This document shows positions 52,583 to 63,123 of a stretch of DNA of 64,000 nucleotides, one piece after another. Every line of letters begins with the position of its first letter. Within the stretch, counting starts at the first letter, position 1. The DNA is taken from the NCBI GenBank assembly GCA_963811805.1, contig CAWESU010000001.1:930001-994000 (forward strand), written 5' to 3'. Source of the stretch: DAHUXN01 sp963811805 (lineage in GTDB: Bacteria; Acidobacteriota; Terriglobia; Acidiferrales; UBA7541). The notes below the pieces were generated by a model, which did no database searches, was not told the origin of the DNA, and worked only from the letters and a program-made list of their open reading frames with translations. The translations under genes were made by a program, and so were the position numbers.

Positions 52583-52675
52583 CTAGATTCTTTCGAAAAA
52601 GTAGGCGGCCTTCTTGCCTGCCACCTCCGTATAGTAGACGATGACCTTGGAGCCCTCTTCGGTTCCCTTTGCCAT
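52583..52675 (-). pseudogene. Short ORF, likely C-terminal remnant of a small secreted protein
   Basis: An ATG at 52675 behind GGGGAAAAG opens MAKGTEEGSKVIVYYTEVAG then KKAAYFFERI and TAG. The KVxVYYTExxGKK pattern is a common C-terminal strand pair in small acidobacterial secreted proteins, similar to RVMVYYIPRTTKTEGKK in the 58310 gene. Either a mini-gene or a remnant. Confidence 0.35.
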
Positions 52676-52860
52676 ATCTTTTCCCCGTTACAGGCGTTAC
52701 TACTCTCGTCCTCGTCTCCTCGGCGAGCGACGCCGGTAAGGGTTGGCCGCAACCGTGGCCGCGCGGCCCTTCAATCAATCCCTTCGCCAATCGTCCGTCC
52801 AAAATCAGTCCAAAGTTGGCATCAATTAGGCATCAAAATCCCGTTCTGAGGGCTATTTTC

Positions 52861-52942
52861 GGGGTCAGGGATGGGATAAGGCCAACTGATAGAGCGAGAC
52901 TTAGAGGTTGCACCGCAAATTCAAATCCCATCGCTCACCCCA
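52861..52942 (+). other. tRNA-like 3' fragment / possible attachment-site scar
   Basis: GGGGTCA at 52861 is nearly complementary to TCACCCC at 52935-52941, the interval is 82 nt long, and AACTGATAGAGC, GACTTAGAGG and TTCAAATCCC resemble D-arm, anticodon arm (UAG) and T-loop of a tRNA-Leu. The T-stem does not pair and positions 8-9 are wrong, so it is not a functional tRNA. Confidence 0.25.
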
Positions 52943-53243
52943 ATTTATGCGGCGTTTTTGAAACACGGCTCACTAAATGGTCACTAAGATATCCTCTGGA
53001 ATCGAGTCATAGATCCCATCTTCAAGCGAATTCGCACTGCAACTCTTTCGTAGCGAACGAGATCCTGCCTAATCAATTCGAACGCACAGTCAAGTTAATA
53101 CCGGCCCGTAGCTGAGGTTTTCACCGTATTGACGCTTCCGCGCACGAAAACCATGCTCTGACTCGCCCATCCCCGCGTGTCCCTGTCAAGGAAGTGGGGT
53201 GCTTCCTTTGCGAGCGGCTCTAGAAGACATCCCGAAGAGGAGA

Positions 53244-56200
53244 ATGCCAATGGTGAAGCTCTGCTCGTTTTTCTACCGCTGTTCATTTTTCGGTTTTCTT
53301 TTGCTGGCATTCGCGGTAACAGCGTCGGCACAGAATAACGCCGCGCTACAGGGAACCGTGACCGACCCATCGGGTGCAGCCGTGGCCGGCGCCAACGTCA
53401 CCATTACGGATCAGGCTACCGGAACCGTACGCCAGACACAAACGACGAACACGGGCTTCTACCAAGTGGCACAGCTTCCGCCGGGACAATATACGGTGAC
53501 GATCGAGAAGACTGGCTTTCAGAAAAGCCAGACGACGAACGTAACGGTGCTCGCGGAACAGTTGCGCGGCCTGGATGTGGCTCTGCAGGTCGGCGGGACG
53601 ACGCAGACGGTTACCGTTAACGGAGCGAACGAGCCGTTGCTGCAAACGGAAGACGCTACCATTTCAGGAACGCTGTCGACGCAGGAGGTGCAGCGGTTGC
53701 CTTCGTTTGGGCGCGACCCCTATGAACTTCTGCGCCTCGCGCCGGGGGTCTTCGGCGATGACGCGCGCAGCGGGCTTGGTCTTTCCGAAGGATTTCCTAA
53801 TGGGCCAGGCGCGAATGGAACGAACAGCGGCGGCCCGGGCGGTTCGAACACGGCCATCTATCAAACAGAAAATCAACAATCGATCAGCGCCAACGGCCAG
53901 CGCATCACGTCCAACGACTACACGGTTGACGGAATCAGCGTGAACAGCCTTCAGTGGGGCGGCGCCGCGGTGGTCACGCCCAGCGTCGAATCTGTGCAGG
54001 AAATCACCGTGATCGCAAATGATTACGACGCGGCCGATGGGGGTAATTCTGGCGCGCATATAAAGGTCGTCACGAAATCCGGCACCAACCAGTTCCACGG
54101 CACTGGTTTTTTCCAGTATCAGACGCCCGGCCTAAACGCCTACAACAAATACAATGGCGTCAATTTTGGGGCGAATAACACGTATACCGCGAATCCGGAT
54201 ATCCGCGATGAAAATGCCTACCGGCAATTCGGCGGAAATTTCGGCGGGCCGATCATCAAAGACAAGCTGTTTTTCTTTTTCAACTACGAGGGACTCCGCG
54301 ACAACAACACCACGTACTCGGATCAGTGGGTCGACACGTCCCAGTTTGATTCTTTGCTGGCGACTTATAGTCCGGGCACGCCGGTATCAACAACACTCAG
54401 CGACCTGGGAATTGCACCACGCGTCCAAACGGTTCTACCGGCCTCCTGCGCGAACTTCCCGGTGCCGTGCCAGTTGGTCGGAAATGCGGTGAATATCGGC
54501 TCGCCCACGGGCACATATGGAACTTATCTGAGTGGCGCCGCCCAGGGCAGTTGTCCGAACAATATCGAATGCGGGGCTGGCCTGACGGACGTTCCGGAAT
54601 TCGAATTCGCACAGCTTTCCCTCCCGCAGACCACCAGCGGCAATCAGTACAACGCCCGCGTGGACTACAACATGGGCCGGAGCATTTTCACTGTGAACAC
54701 CTTCTTGACAAGCTACAACCAACTGGCCGCAGACGGAAGCGCTCAGGGCCGGCCGATGGCTGACTACAATTCCGATCGCTTCACTCCGTCCGGTTTTCTG
54801 GGCTGGGTATTTGACATTTCCCCCACGACCCTAAACGAAGCACGCTTCAACTTCACGCGTTGGGCGTTCAATGAGATCTCCTCGAATCCGCAAATCGACT
54901 GGGCAATTCCACGCACGGAAATCCAGAACGCGCTTCCTTTCGGACAGCGGATTATTTTTGGCGCCGCTCAGGGTGACACCTCTCCGGGAGTCTACGCGCA
55001 AAACACCTTCGCTTTCCGCGACGTCGTCTCCATGGTCCATGGGGAGCAGGCGTTTCATTACGGATTCGAAGTGGTTCGCTTGCAGGATAACGACGATCTA
55101 TTGGGCGGGGGCCGTCCAGACATCGTTTTTCAACAGCCGTGGAATTTTGCAAACGGAACTCCTGTTTACGAGGCTGTCGAAGTGAATCCCCTCACGGGTG
55201 CCCCTCCGAGTTTCGCGCGCGCCTATCGCAGGTCCGAGTATGGGCTCTTCTTTCAGGACGACTGGAAGTTCCGCCCCAATCTGACCATCAATCTGGGGCT
55301 CCGCTGGGATTATGACGCTCCTCCCACCGACGCCAATGGCCAACTCGCAAACGTGATCCCTGGCCCGAGCCCCGTCGCGGGCCTTGAAGACGCGATAGCG
55401 ACCAATCCGTACCAAATGTACAACGCGGATTATGACAATTTCGGCCCCCGGATTGGTTTTGCCTGGAGTCCCACGCGCTTCCGGTCGAAGGCCGTCCTGC
55501 GCGGAGGCTTCGGCATCGCCCACGACAGTTATGACGACAATGCATTCGACAACACTCGCGACAATCCACCGTTCGTCGCCAGTTACGGAATTTGCTGCGG
55601 CGGGCCGGGCGCAACGGTCAATTCGGATTTCCTTTACGCCCTAGGTACGAATCCGCGATCGCCGGAGAGCTTCCCGGCGAACCCCGCATTGGCGCTTGGC
55701 CTTGACCCGACCACGAACTTTCCGATCATCGGGCCCGGTGGCAGTGCGCCTAACATATACGGCAATCCCCAGGATTTCCCCAACCCGTATATCTACCTGT
55801 ATTCGCTCCAGGTTCAGTACGCGCTGCCCGCCAACTGGGTGGCCACGGTCGGATATCAAGGCAGCAGCAGCCACGATCTGTTGCGGGTCAAGAACCTTCA
55901 GTACTTCTACCAGAACCCCAGCCCGCTTATCGGCGCGGTGTTTCAATTTACGCCCGACACAAATGCGAATTTCAACGCACTGATCACCGACGTTAAGCGC
56001 AATTTCCACAACGGCATGCTGGTAGATTTCCTTTATACGTACAGTAAATCGATCGACGAGATCTCTGCAGAAGGCCCTGGCTACGGCACGAACCAAACCT
56101 ATCCAACGGACCTGGCAACCGAGCGGGGCCCTTCGGACTACGACGCGACACACAACCTGCGAGTGGTAGGTCTTTATGACCTCCCGATCCTTAGAGGGCG

Positions 56201-56792
56201 TACCGACTGGGAGGGCAACCTTCTAGGAGGATGGGAAGTGAATGGAGATTTTCAATTCCACTCGGGATTCCCGTGGACGCCGGTCGCGGTCAACAACTGC
56301 AATCTAGTCCTAGGCGCGGCAACCATCTGCCCACTCCGGCCGATTGGAGTTTTTGTGGCGCCGGGCGATAATCATGCCACAAACGCCTTTCTTCCTCCTG
56401 TCTCGGGTTCAAATTATCCGAATGGCTCGACATCCTATTACAACGTGACGGCGTCCGGTTTTCCGGCGTTTAATCGAAATAGCGAACGCGGTCCGCGTTT
56501 CAGCCAGTTCGATTTCAGCTTCGTTAAAAACTTCGGTTTGCCAGAGATGAAGCTCATCGGGGAATCCTCCAAAATTCAGCTGCGTATGAATATCTACAAT
56601 GCCTTCAACAAACTAAATCTTGCACCGTTCACCTTCCAAAGCCAGTCAACGACGGTCGCCTATGGCAACAATCCTCCCGGTTGCACGGGCGGTCCTCCGG
56701 CTTGTACTCCCATCGCCAATCCGAATTTCGGAATTGCGAGCGCCGGTCTCGCGGGCCGGACAGTGGAACTGGAGGGCCGCTTCATCTTTTGA
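53244..56792 (+). CDS. TonB-dependent receptor with carboxypeptidase regulatory-like domain (Oar-like)
   Basis: A protein of 1182 residues. Signal peptide (CSFFGFLLLAFAVTASAQ), a CarboxypepD_reg-like beta domain (LQGTVTDPSGAAVAGANVTI, YQVAQLPPGQYTVTIEKTGF), plug region (RLPSFGRDPYELLRLAPGVF, SANGQRITSNDYTVDGIS) and a long beta-barrel ending GLAGRTVELEGRFIF with the terminal Phe of outer-membrane proteins. The type is greatly expanded in Acidobacteria. ATGs at 53244 and 53250 share one GAGGAG site. Substrate unknown, probably a glycan or siderophore. Confidence 0.95.
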   Translation: MPMVKLCSFFYRCSFFGFLLLAFAVTASAQNNAALQGTVTDPSGAAVAGANVTITDQATGTVRQTQTTNTGFYQVAQLPPGQYTVTIEKTGFQKSQTTNVTVLAEQLRGLDVALQVGGTTQTVTVNGANEPLLQTEDATISGTLSTQEVQRLPSFGRDPYELLRLAPGVFGDDARSGLGLSEGFPNGPGANGTNSGGPGGSNTAIYQTENQQSISANGQRITSNDYTVDGISVNSLQWGGAAVVTPSVESVQEITVIANDYDAADGGNSGAHIKVVTKSGTNQFHGTGFFQYQTPGLNAYNKYNGVNFGANNTYTANPDIRDENAYRQFGGNFGGPIIKDKLFFFFNYEGLRDNNTTYSDQWVDTSQFDSLLATYSPGTPVSTTLSDLGIAPRVQTVLPASCANFPVPCQLVGNAVNIGSPTGTYGTYLSGAAQGSCPNNIECGAGLTDVPEFEFAQLSLPQTTSGNQYNARVDYNMGRSIFTVNTFLTSYNQLAADGSAQGRPMADYNSDRFTPSGFLGWVFDISPTTLNEARFNFTRWAFNEISSNPQIDWAIPRTEIQNALPFGQRIIFGAAQGDTSPGVYAQNTFAFRDVVSMVHGEQAFHYGFEVVRLQDNDDLLGGGRPDIVFQQPWNFANGTPVYEAVEVNPLTGAPPSFARAYRRSEYGLFFQDDWKFRPNLTINLGLRWDYDAPPTDANGQLANVIPGPSPVAGLEDAIATNPYQMYNADYDNFGPRIGFAWSPTRFRSKAVLRGGFGIAHDSYDDNAFDNTRDNPPFVASYGICCGGPGATVNSDFLYALGTNPRSPESFPANPALALGLDPTTNFPIIGPGGSAPNIYGNPQDFPNPYIYLYSLQVQYALPANWVATVGYQGSSSHDLLRVKNLQYFYQNPSPLIGAVFQFTPDTNANFNALITDVKRNFHNGMLVDFLYTYSKSIDEISAEGPGYGTNQTYPTDLATERGPSDYDATHNLRVVGLYDLPILRGRTDWEGNLLGGWEVNGDFQFHSGFPWTPVAVNNCNLVLGAATICPLRPIGVFVAPGDNHATNAFLPPVSGSNYPNGSTSYYNVTASGFPAFNRNSERGPRFSQFDFSFVKNFGLPEMKLIGESSKIQLRMNIYNAFNKLNLAPFTFQSQSTTVAYGNNPPGCTGGPPACTPIANPNFGIASAGLAGRTVELEGRFIF

Positions 56793-56987
56793 TTCCTTGC
56801 CGCGCGCTGAGTCCGCGCAAAGTTCGATAAGGTGGTGATTGGAATGCGAAGAGAATAGGTCGTTCGCTGAGGGTAGCTGTCGCCTACCCGCACGCTGATC
56901 TCTGCAATTAGAGTTTCGCCCTTTCGACTGCAAGGCTCGGGCGTAGGAAAACAGAAGCACGCGATTCCCCCTCACGTTAGCGGTCGG

Positions 56988-58066
56988 TTAAAGCCCCTCA
57001 AATGCTTTAAGCAGCTTCTTCACCAAAACTGCTGTGGACGTAGGAACTGTGCCCGCGCCGATCAAAACAAGCCCCGATATAAAGAAAAACTTCCGGCGAC
57101 GAACGACACCCCGCGCAGCAAGGGCATAGACTGGTCTCTGCACCATTGGCCACAATGCTCGGTGCAATAGCAGGACAAGCAGGAGCACAAAAAACACGGC
57201 TGTACGACAGCATCCAAAACGTTCGAACTTGCCAAAGTTGTTAGGAAGACTTCTTTCGGGGTAGAAAATCTTACATACGCTATGATTAAGTCCTCTATTC
57301 CCATCTTTTGTGGAAGTTTTATCCTCCCCGTGAAGCCCCTCCATGCAATGAAGATAGGTAGAAATACCAACAGTGCAGCTAGAAAAATATTCCCTGTAAT
57401 TGCCACGAGGATCTTGGCGACGCTGCGAAATTCCGAAGCTCTCCGAAGGAGCCAACGCGTCGCAGCAATGAAGAACGTGTCCGACGCAATCGTAATCCCT
57501 AGGAATACCGCATCGTACGCAATTTCACTGGAGCCTGGGAGGTATACTAGGCTGAACCAATCGACGAAATGCATACCGACCAAGGCGATGGAACACAAGA
57601 GCAAAACCCCCGCAGACCATAATCTTTCTGAAAATCTTGTTCCAAAAGCGGCGGGCAACATTCCGATCACGATTAGCGAGATGATGACCGGACCGTACAA
57701 GAGTCCGACTATGTCGGGATACCAAGGGTCGAATATGACAAGGCCGGGCGAGCACACGAGGCCGAGAGACGCTAACGAGAAACACGCCGAGACTCCAAGG
57801 GAGCGAATCGACAACAGCTTTTTTCCAAAAACTCGGTCGAAGAATCTCGACGTAAATTCGGCTACAGCAACTACAAATGCTGTGTGCGTCGTAATTGCAC
57901 GCGGTTCCGCGTCTGCCAATGCGACCCACCATTCTTCAAGTTTGTTCTGAATCCGTCCTTCCTCGGTTTCATATAGAACAGTGGATATAAGAACTAGCAG
58001 GACTCCCGACGCAATACTGGCAATCTTCACCAGCCATAAAAGGAACTTTGCGCCATCAGTGCTCAT
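56988..58066 (-). pseudogene. Multi-pass membrane protein gene with a frameshift in a T-run
   Basis: From the ATG at 58066 (MSTDGAKFLLWLVKIASIAS) the frame encodes about eight membrane segments and runs to 57062, but its last 50 residues are cysteine-rich nonsense. In the neighbouring frame the sequence continues VFFVLLLVLLLHRALWPMVQ and RRRKFFFISGLVLIGAGTVP to a stop at 56988. The switch lies at a run of six T (57194-57189 on the minus strand); seven T would restore one frame. I do not recognise the family. Sequencing error, mutation or slippage are all possible. Confidence 0.7.
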
Positions 58067-58309
58067 TGGGGCGGATTCTGTCAAATCCGGTAGAGTATCG
58101 GCCCAGTAACGAACGGGGACCGGGAAAAACCAAAAGTGGTGAAGACGATTACGCAAGAGTGAAATGGTTGAAATTAAATCGCCGCCGACCTACCATCCCC
58201 TGCTACACCTTGAGATCGCGTTTCGCGGAGTACTTCTCCATGAGGAATGAGCACGAAGGCATCGGGTCCGGGCTAGAAAAACTGAAGCGGCAGAATTGGC
58301 GAATGAGAT

Positions 58310-58690
58310 TTGCAGGACCTTGTGATTGTGGGAATCTTTTTTCTTATGACCGCTAGTAGCGCCTACACACAACATGGGACTGCGAGTGGCGGCTACTACC
58401 CTCCGGGATACGCTGGAGACACCTGGACCGGCGTCGTGACGACAACAGACGACACAACGCGCACGGTCAATTTGACTTATTCCAGCAAGAAGAAGACGGA
58501 GACGTTTACGGGTGTTCTGCAAGTCGGGTGCTGCAAGGTCAAGATGTCAGACGGCTCGGTGCAGGAGCTGAAGCCCTCAGAGCTTTCGCCTGGACGCCGG
58601 GTCATGGTGTACTACATTCCGAGAACCACGAAGACAGAAGGCAAGAAATCTACGGTGAATGAAATATTCAGGGTTGATTTTCTTAAGTAA
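58310..58690 (+). CDS. Small secreted protein
   Basis: A 126-residue protein with a signal peptide (LVIVGIFFLMTASSAYTQ) and a beta-rich domain (TWTGVVTTTDDTTRTVNLTY, KVKMSDGSVQELKPSELSPG, RVMVYYIPRTTKTEGKK). The start is a TTG at 58310; GTGs shortly after are alternatives. The domain resembles small OB-like secreted proteins frequent in Acidobacteria. No function known. Its stop touches the truncated alcohol dehydrogenase on the other strand. Confidence 0.7.
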   Translation: MQDLVIVGIFFLMTASSAYTQHGTASGGYYPPGYAGDTWTGVVTTTDDTTRTVNLTYSSKKKTETFTGVLQVGCCKVKMSDGSVQELKPSELSPGRRVMVYYIPRTTKTEGKKSTVNEIFRVDFLK

Positions 58691-59508
58691 CGGGAAACCT
58701 GGAAGCGCACATGAGCTTCCCGTTGGGGCCCAAGCCATCGATGATCTCGGACATGGCTTTCGAGCTTGGAGCTGTAGCGAGAATCACCTGTGCGCCGCCC
58801 ATTTTCTGCAAAGCCTCCGCGGGGTTCGTGACTTTGTTATCGATGTACACGGTCGCTCCGAGCTTTTTTGCTAGCGCCGCGCTTTCTGAGCCGCGCCCGA
58901 CGGCCGCGACCTTGGTAACCAAACTTGTTGGCGAATTGAATTCCAAGGTGACCCAGGCCGCCGATGCCCAGCACGGCGACAAGGTCTCCTGGCATGGCGC
59001 CGCTGTGGCGCAGCGCGTTGTAGGTGGTGATTCCGGCGCAGAGGAGCGGTGCCGCCTCGGCGTCGCTTAGAGTTTCTGGCACCGCTGCGAGCGCCTCCAC
59101 GGGAGCCACCATGTACTGCTCGTATCCGCCGTCGTAGCTGATGCCGGAAACCTTCAGATTCTGGCAGTTGCGAAAATCTCCACGCCGGCACGAAAGACAC
59201 GTGTTGTCGTGGCCGCCATGCCACCCGACGCCAGCACGCTGGCCTTTCTTCCATACAGAAACGCCCTCGCCGAGTTCATCGATGATGCCGACGACTTCGT
59301 GTCCGGGAACGCGGGGATACTGAATGCCCGGCCAGAGACCCTCTTTCGTGAGCATGTCGCTGTGGCAGACACCGCAGGCCTGCACCTTGATGCGCACCTG
59401 CGCCGGACCCGGCTTAGGGATTTCACGCTCGACGATCTGGAAATCGGCTCCGGCCATAGGAATTTGCGCCGCCCTCATCGGTGCGATTGCGACTTTTGTC
59501 GTTGCCAT
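58683..59508 (-). pseudogene. Zinc alcohol dehydrogenase, frameshifted and truncated
   Basis: From the ATG at 59508 behind GAGGAGG the frame shows CGVCHSDMLTKEG, PGHEVVG, GWHGGHDNTCLSCRRGDFRN and AVLGIGGLGHLGIQFANKFG, the standard NADP alcohol dehydrogenase. At about 58919 one extra C shifts the frame; the next frame continues KVAAVGRGSESAALAKKLGA to GLGPNGKLM and then ends CASRFPVT instead of the last 70 or so residues. So both a frameshift and a 3' deletion have hit it. Confidence 0.85.
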
Positions 59509-59823
59509 GACTGCCTCCTCGTTCCTGCCCGCCATCTAGCTAAAAGGTAGCTCGCGAAAATGTAATCTCTCGACTTTACAACCGTGTGACGGTGGTAACA
59601 AACCGTCTTTCCGAATATCCGTCGCTCTCATAGATATGCGGTTGTGCTCCTGGGTGGGCGGAACGTTGCATGTACCACACTGGGTTCCCGCCGCGTATAC
59701 CCTGTTCAATTGATTTCAGGCCAGATTTTCGGCTGGGCGCCGAACGTCGAAGGAAGGCTCAGGTTCTCGCGCGACGGACCGGTGAGATGCGGGCGCGATG
59801 TCCGGAGACTCGCCTGGTGCGCG

Positions 59824-60525
59824 CTAGCGTTGAGCGGGTTTTGAGCCGTGGACGAGCAGGGCGCCTTCGCGGCGAAAGGCGGCGAGCTCGGCGGCGTCGC
59901 GGAACCAGCGTCCGGTGTACGTCTCGGGCGCAGGAGTGGGATCAACGATGCGTCGATGCACGACTTCTGAGAATCCGGCGCCGCGAAAGAGTTGCGCCCA
60001 TTCATCAGCGGAAAACAGATGCATAGGTATCGGAATGAGCTTCGCCCATTGATGGCAATAGGGATTGTCGCGGAAATAGTTGATGAGAATCCATGCCGAG
60101 CCGCCCGGGCACAGCACGCGGAAAATCTCGCGAATGCCGGCTGCAGGATCGGGCCAGTAATAGGATGATTCGACGGAGATCACTTTGTCGAATGAGTTGG
60201 ATTCGCGCGGGATGGCGTCGACGCTGCCTACAATGAATTCGGCGTTGCGAACGCTGAAGGATGCGCGGCGGGCGCGTTCGACCATCTCGTCGGAAAGGTC
60301 CATGCCAACGGCGCGGCCTTGCGGGACGCGCGAGGCAAGTTCGCGGACCAGCCAGCCGCCGCCGCTGCCGACGTCGAGAATTGTTTCCCCGGGAGCAAAT
60401 TGCATCATGGCCAGCATCGGCTCGACAATGGGGCGATGCTCGTGTTCCATGCTTTCGCCTTTGCCGGCGTCGGCCCAGGTGTTGAATTCCTTGCGCAAAG
60501 TTTCGTTGGCAGGTGTTTGCGGCAT
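59824..60525 (-). CDS. Class I SAM-dependent methyltransferase
   Basis: A 233-residue methyltransferase. Motif I is ILDVGSGGGWLVRELA (about 48-63), followed by GMDLSDEMVERARR and the post-motif FDKVISVESSYYWPDP. It belongs to the Methyltransf_11/UbiE-like group; the substrate is unknown. It stands alone; 288 bases upstream of the alcohol dehydrogenase hold nothing recognisable. Confidence 0.93.
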   Translation of the reverse strand: MPQTPANETLRKEFNTWADAGKGESMEHEHRPIVEPMLAMMQFAPGETILDVGSGGGWLVRELASRVPQGRAVGMDLSDEMVERARRASFSVRNAEFIVGSVDAIPRESNSFDKVISVESSYYWPDPAAGIREIFRVLCPGGSAWILINYFRDNPYCHQWAKLIPIPMHLFSADEWAQLFRGAGFSEVVHRRIVDPTPAPETYTGRWFRDAAELAAFRREGALLVHGSKPAQR

Positions 60526-60591
60526 GTTAAGGCATTACTCCGCGTGGATTTCCTGATTTATCGGCAGTGAATCAAGATCGCAAGCCGGCGA

Positions 60592-60858
60592 TTAAAAGGG
60601 CCGGCCGCACGTGGCGCAATAGCGTGCACCCGAAATGCTGGCGGTGCCGCACTGACTGCAGTAATGTCCATGGCCCGCAACGACCATCACCGGCATGCAC
60701 GTATCGGCGGTGCAAGCCCAGAACAGCGCGATGACCCAACCCACGATGGTCCAGCCGAGAAAGAAATTGACGAGGAAGATGCCGGCGGCGTTGCGCTTGT
60801 TGTGGCCCAGAATCGAGGGCAGGAAATACATTACGGTGGCTAGGGCTAGAAAGAGCAT
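60592..60858 (-). CDS. Superinfection-immunity-like small membrane protein with zinc ribbon
   Basis: An 88-residue protein: two membrane helices (MLFLALATVMYFLPSILGHN, IFLVNFFLGWTIVGWVIALF WAC) of the Imm_superinfect family, with the typical HNKRNAAGIFLVNFFLGWT loop, followed by a C-terminal zinc ribbon CSQCGTASISGARYCATCGR. The T4 Imm relative blocks phage DNA entry, but chromosomal members are widespread and their function is not established. Confidence 0.9.
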   Translation of the reverse strand: MLFLALATVMYFLPSILGHNKRNAAGIFLVNFFLGWTIVGWVIALFWACTADTCMPVMVVAGHGHYCSQCGTASISGARYCATCGRPF

Positions 60859-60948
60859 GGCGGAACCTCCTGGGCTGGGTTCTGGCGCACCACAGCCGCA
60901 CCTAGCTTAAGTTACGTCCCCGGGCCGCAAAATGTTCCCTGGTGCGAG

Positions 60949-62358
<1,410 letters not shown>

Positions 62359-62446
62359 GTTTTTTTTCTCCTACCCCAACTACGAAAGGACTTTTTCCGA
62401 GGCGATGATTCACTCGCTCTTTGCAAGGATCATTCCGCGTTCATTA

Positions 62447-62468
62447 TCGCATCGCTGCGCAGCGACGG
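62447..62468. terminator. Palindromic hairpin between GNAT and thiC
   Basis: TCGCTGCGCAGCGA is a perfect 14-base palindrome about 25-40 bases after the GNAT stop, but without a T-run behind it on either strand. Termination is possible, not certain. Confidence 0.35.
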
Positions 62469-62490
62469 CAATGCGAAGCACACCGATAGC

Positions 62491-63123
62491 CTAGAGGCTC
62501 TTGCGCCGGCGTTTGTGCCACTCCTCCGCGGTGATTTCCCAGATTCCTCCGGGGAGGCGGCCGCAGACGTAGTCGCGCTCTTCGGCGGCGATCATGCGCA
62601 TACCCTGCTTTTCAGAAATGCGGCGCGAAGCCGCGTTCTCGGTGGCCTTCGGCGCGCGCAGCACCGGAAACTTGAGCACGTTGAACCAATAGTCAGTGAC
62701 CGCGTCGCACGCTTCGCTCATCAGCCCGCGGCCTTGCCACGGCAAGCCCATCCAGAAGCCGCGATTTTCCTTTTCGCTCTTCATCAGACTGATGAAGCCG
62801 ATCATTTGATCCGCCGCGGTTTTCAGCCGCAGCGTCCAGTGCCAAGCCTCGCCGCGCTCCATGCCCGGAAGCGCCATATCGCGGACATATTGCAAGGCGC
62901 CGTCGCCCGGATACGGCCAAGGGATGCGGTTGGCCAAGTAGCGCACAATCTGCCAGTGCGGAAAGAGAATTTGGATTTGCTCAGAGTCGGCAAGCTCGAG
63001 TGGGCGCAGCAGCAGGTGCGGCGTTTCAAGCGCCTGCGTTTTGTGCGCTAACTTCTTTGCGGGGCGCGCCGACTGCTGCGTTCTTCGCCCGGCGCGCGCC
63101 GTTTTCTTTGCGTGCTTCTTCAC
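62491..63123 (-). CDS. GNAT family N-acetyltransferase (RimJ/RimL-like)
   Basis: A protein of 210 residues. A basic N-terminal tail (VKKHAKKTARAGRRTQQSAR) precedes the acetyltransferase domain: LETPHLLLRPLELADSEQIQ, MIGFISLMK, MGLPWQGRGLMSEACDAVTD and NAASRRISEKQGMRMI. The GTG start at 63123 overlaps the stop of the upstream gene as GTGA, so the two are coupled. The long open frame further upstream is out of frame with the YyaL gene and not coding. Confidence 0.92.
   Translation of the reverse strand: MKKHAKKTARAGRRTQQSARPAKKLAHKTQALETPHLLLRPLELADSEQIQILFPHWQIVRYLANRIPWPYPGDGALQYVRDMALPGMERGEAWHWTLRLKTAADQMIGFISLMKSEKENRGFWMGLPWQGRGLMSEACDAVTDYWFNVLKFPVLRAPKATENAASRRISEKQGMRMIAAEERDYVCGRLPGGIWEITAEEWHKRRRKSL

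Larger units (their letters stand above)
52350..53243. other. Non-coding stretch with REP copy, small remnant and tRNA-like piece
   Basis: Roughly 890 bases without a full gene. It contains the right REP copy (52402-52463), a 31-codon remnant on the minus strand (52583-52675) and a tRNA-like piece (52861-52942). A TTGACG at 53133-53138 may be part of the TonB receptor promoter. Confidence 0.5.

Noticed and set aside
60592..60858. Superinfection-immunity-like gene as evidence of a prophage
   Set aside because: This small membrane family is widespread in chromosomes and no phage genes are nearby.
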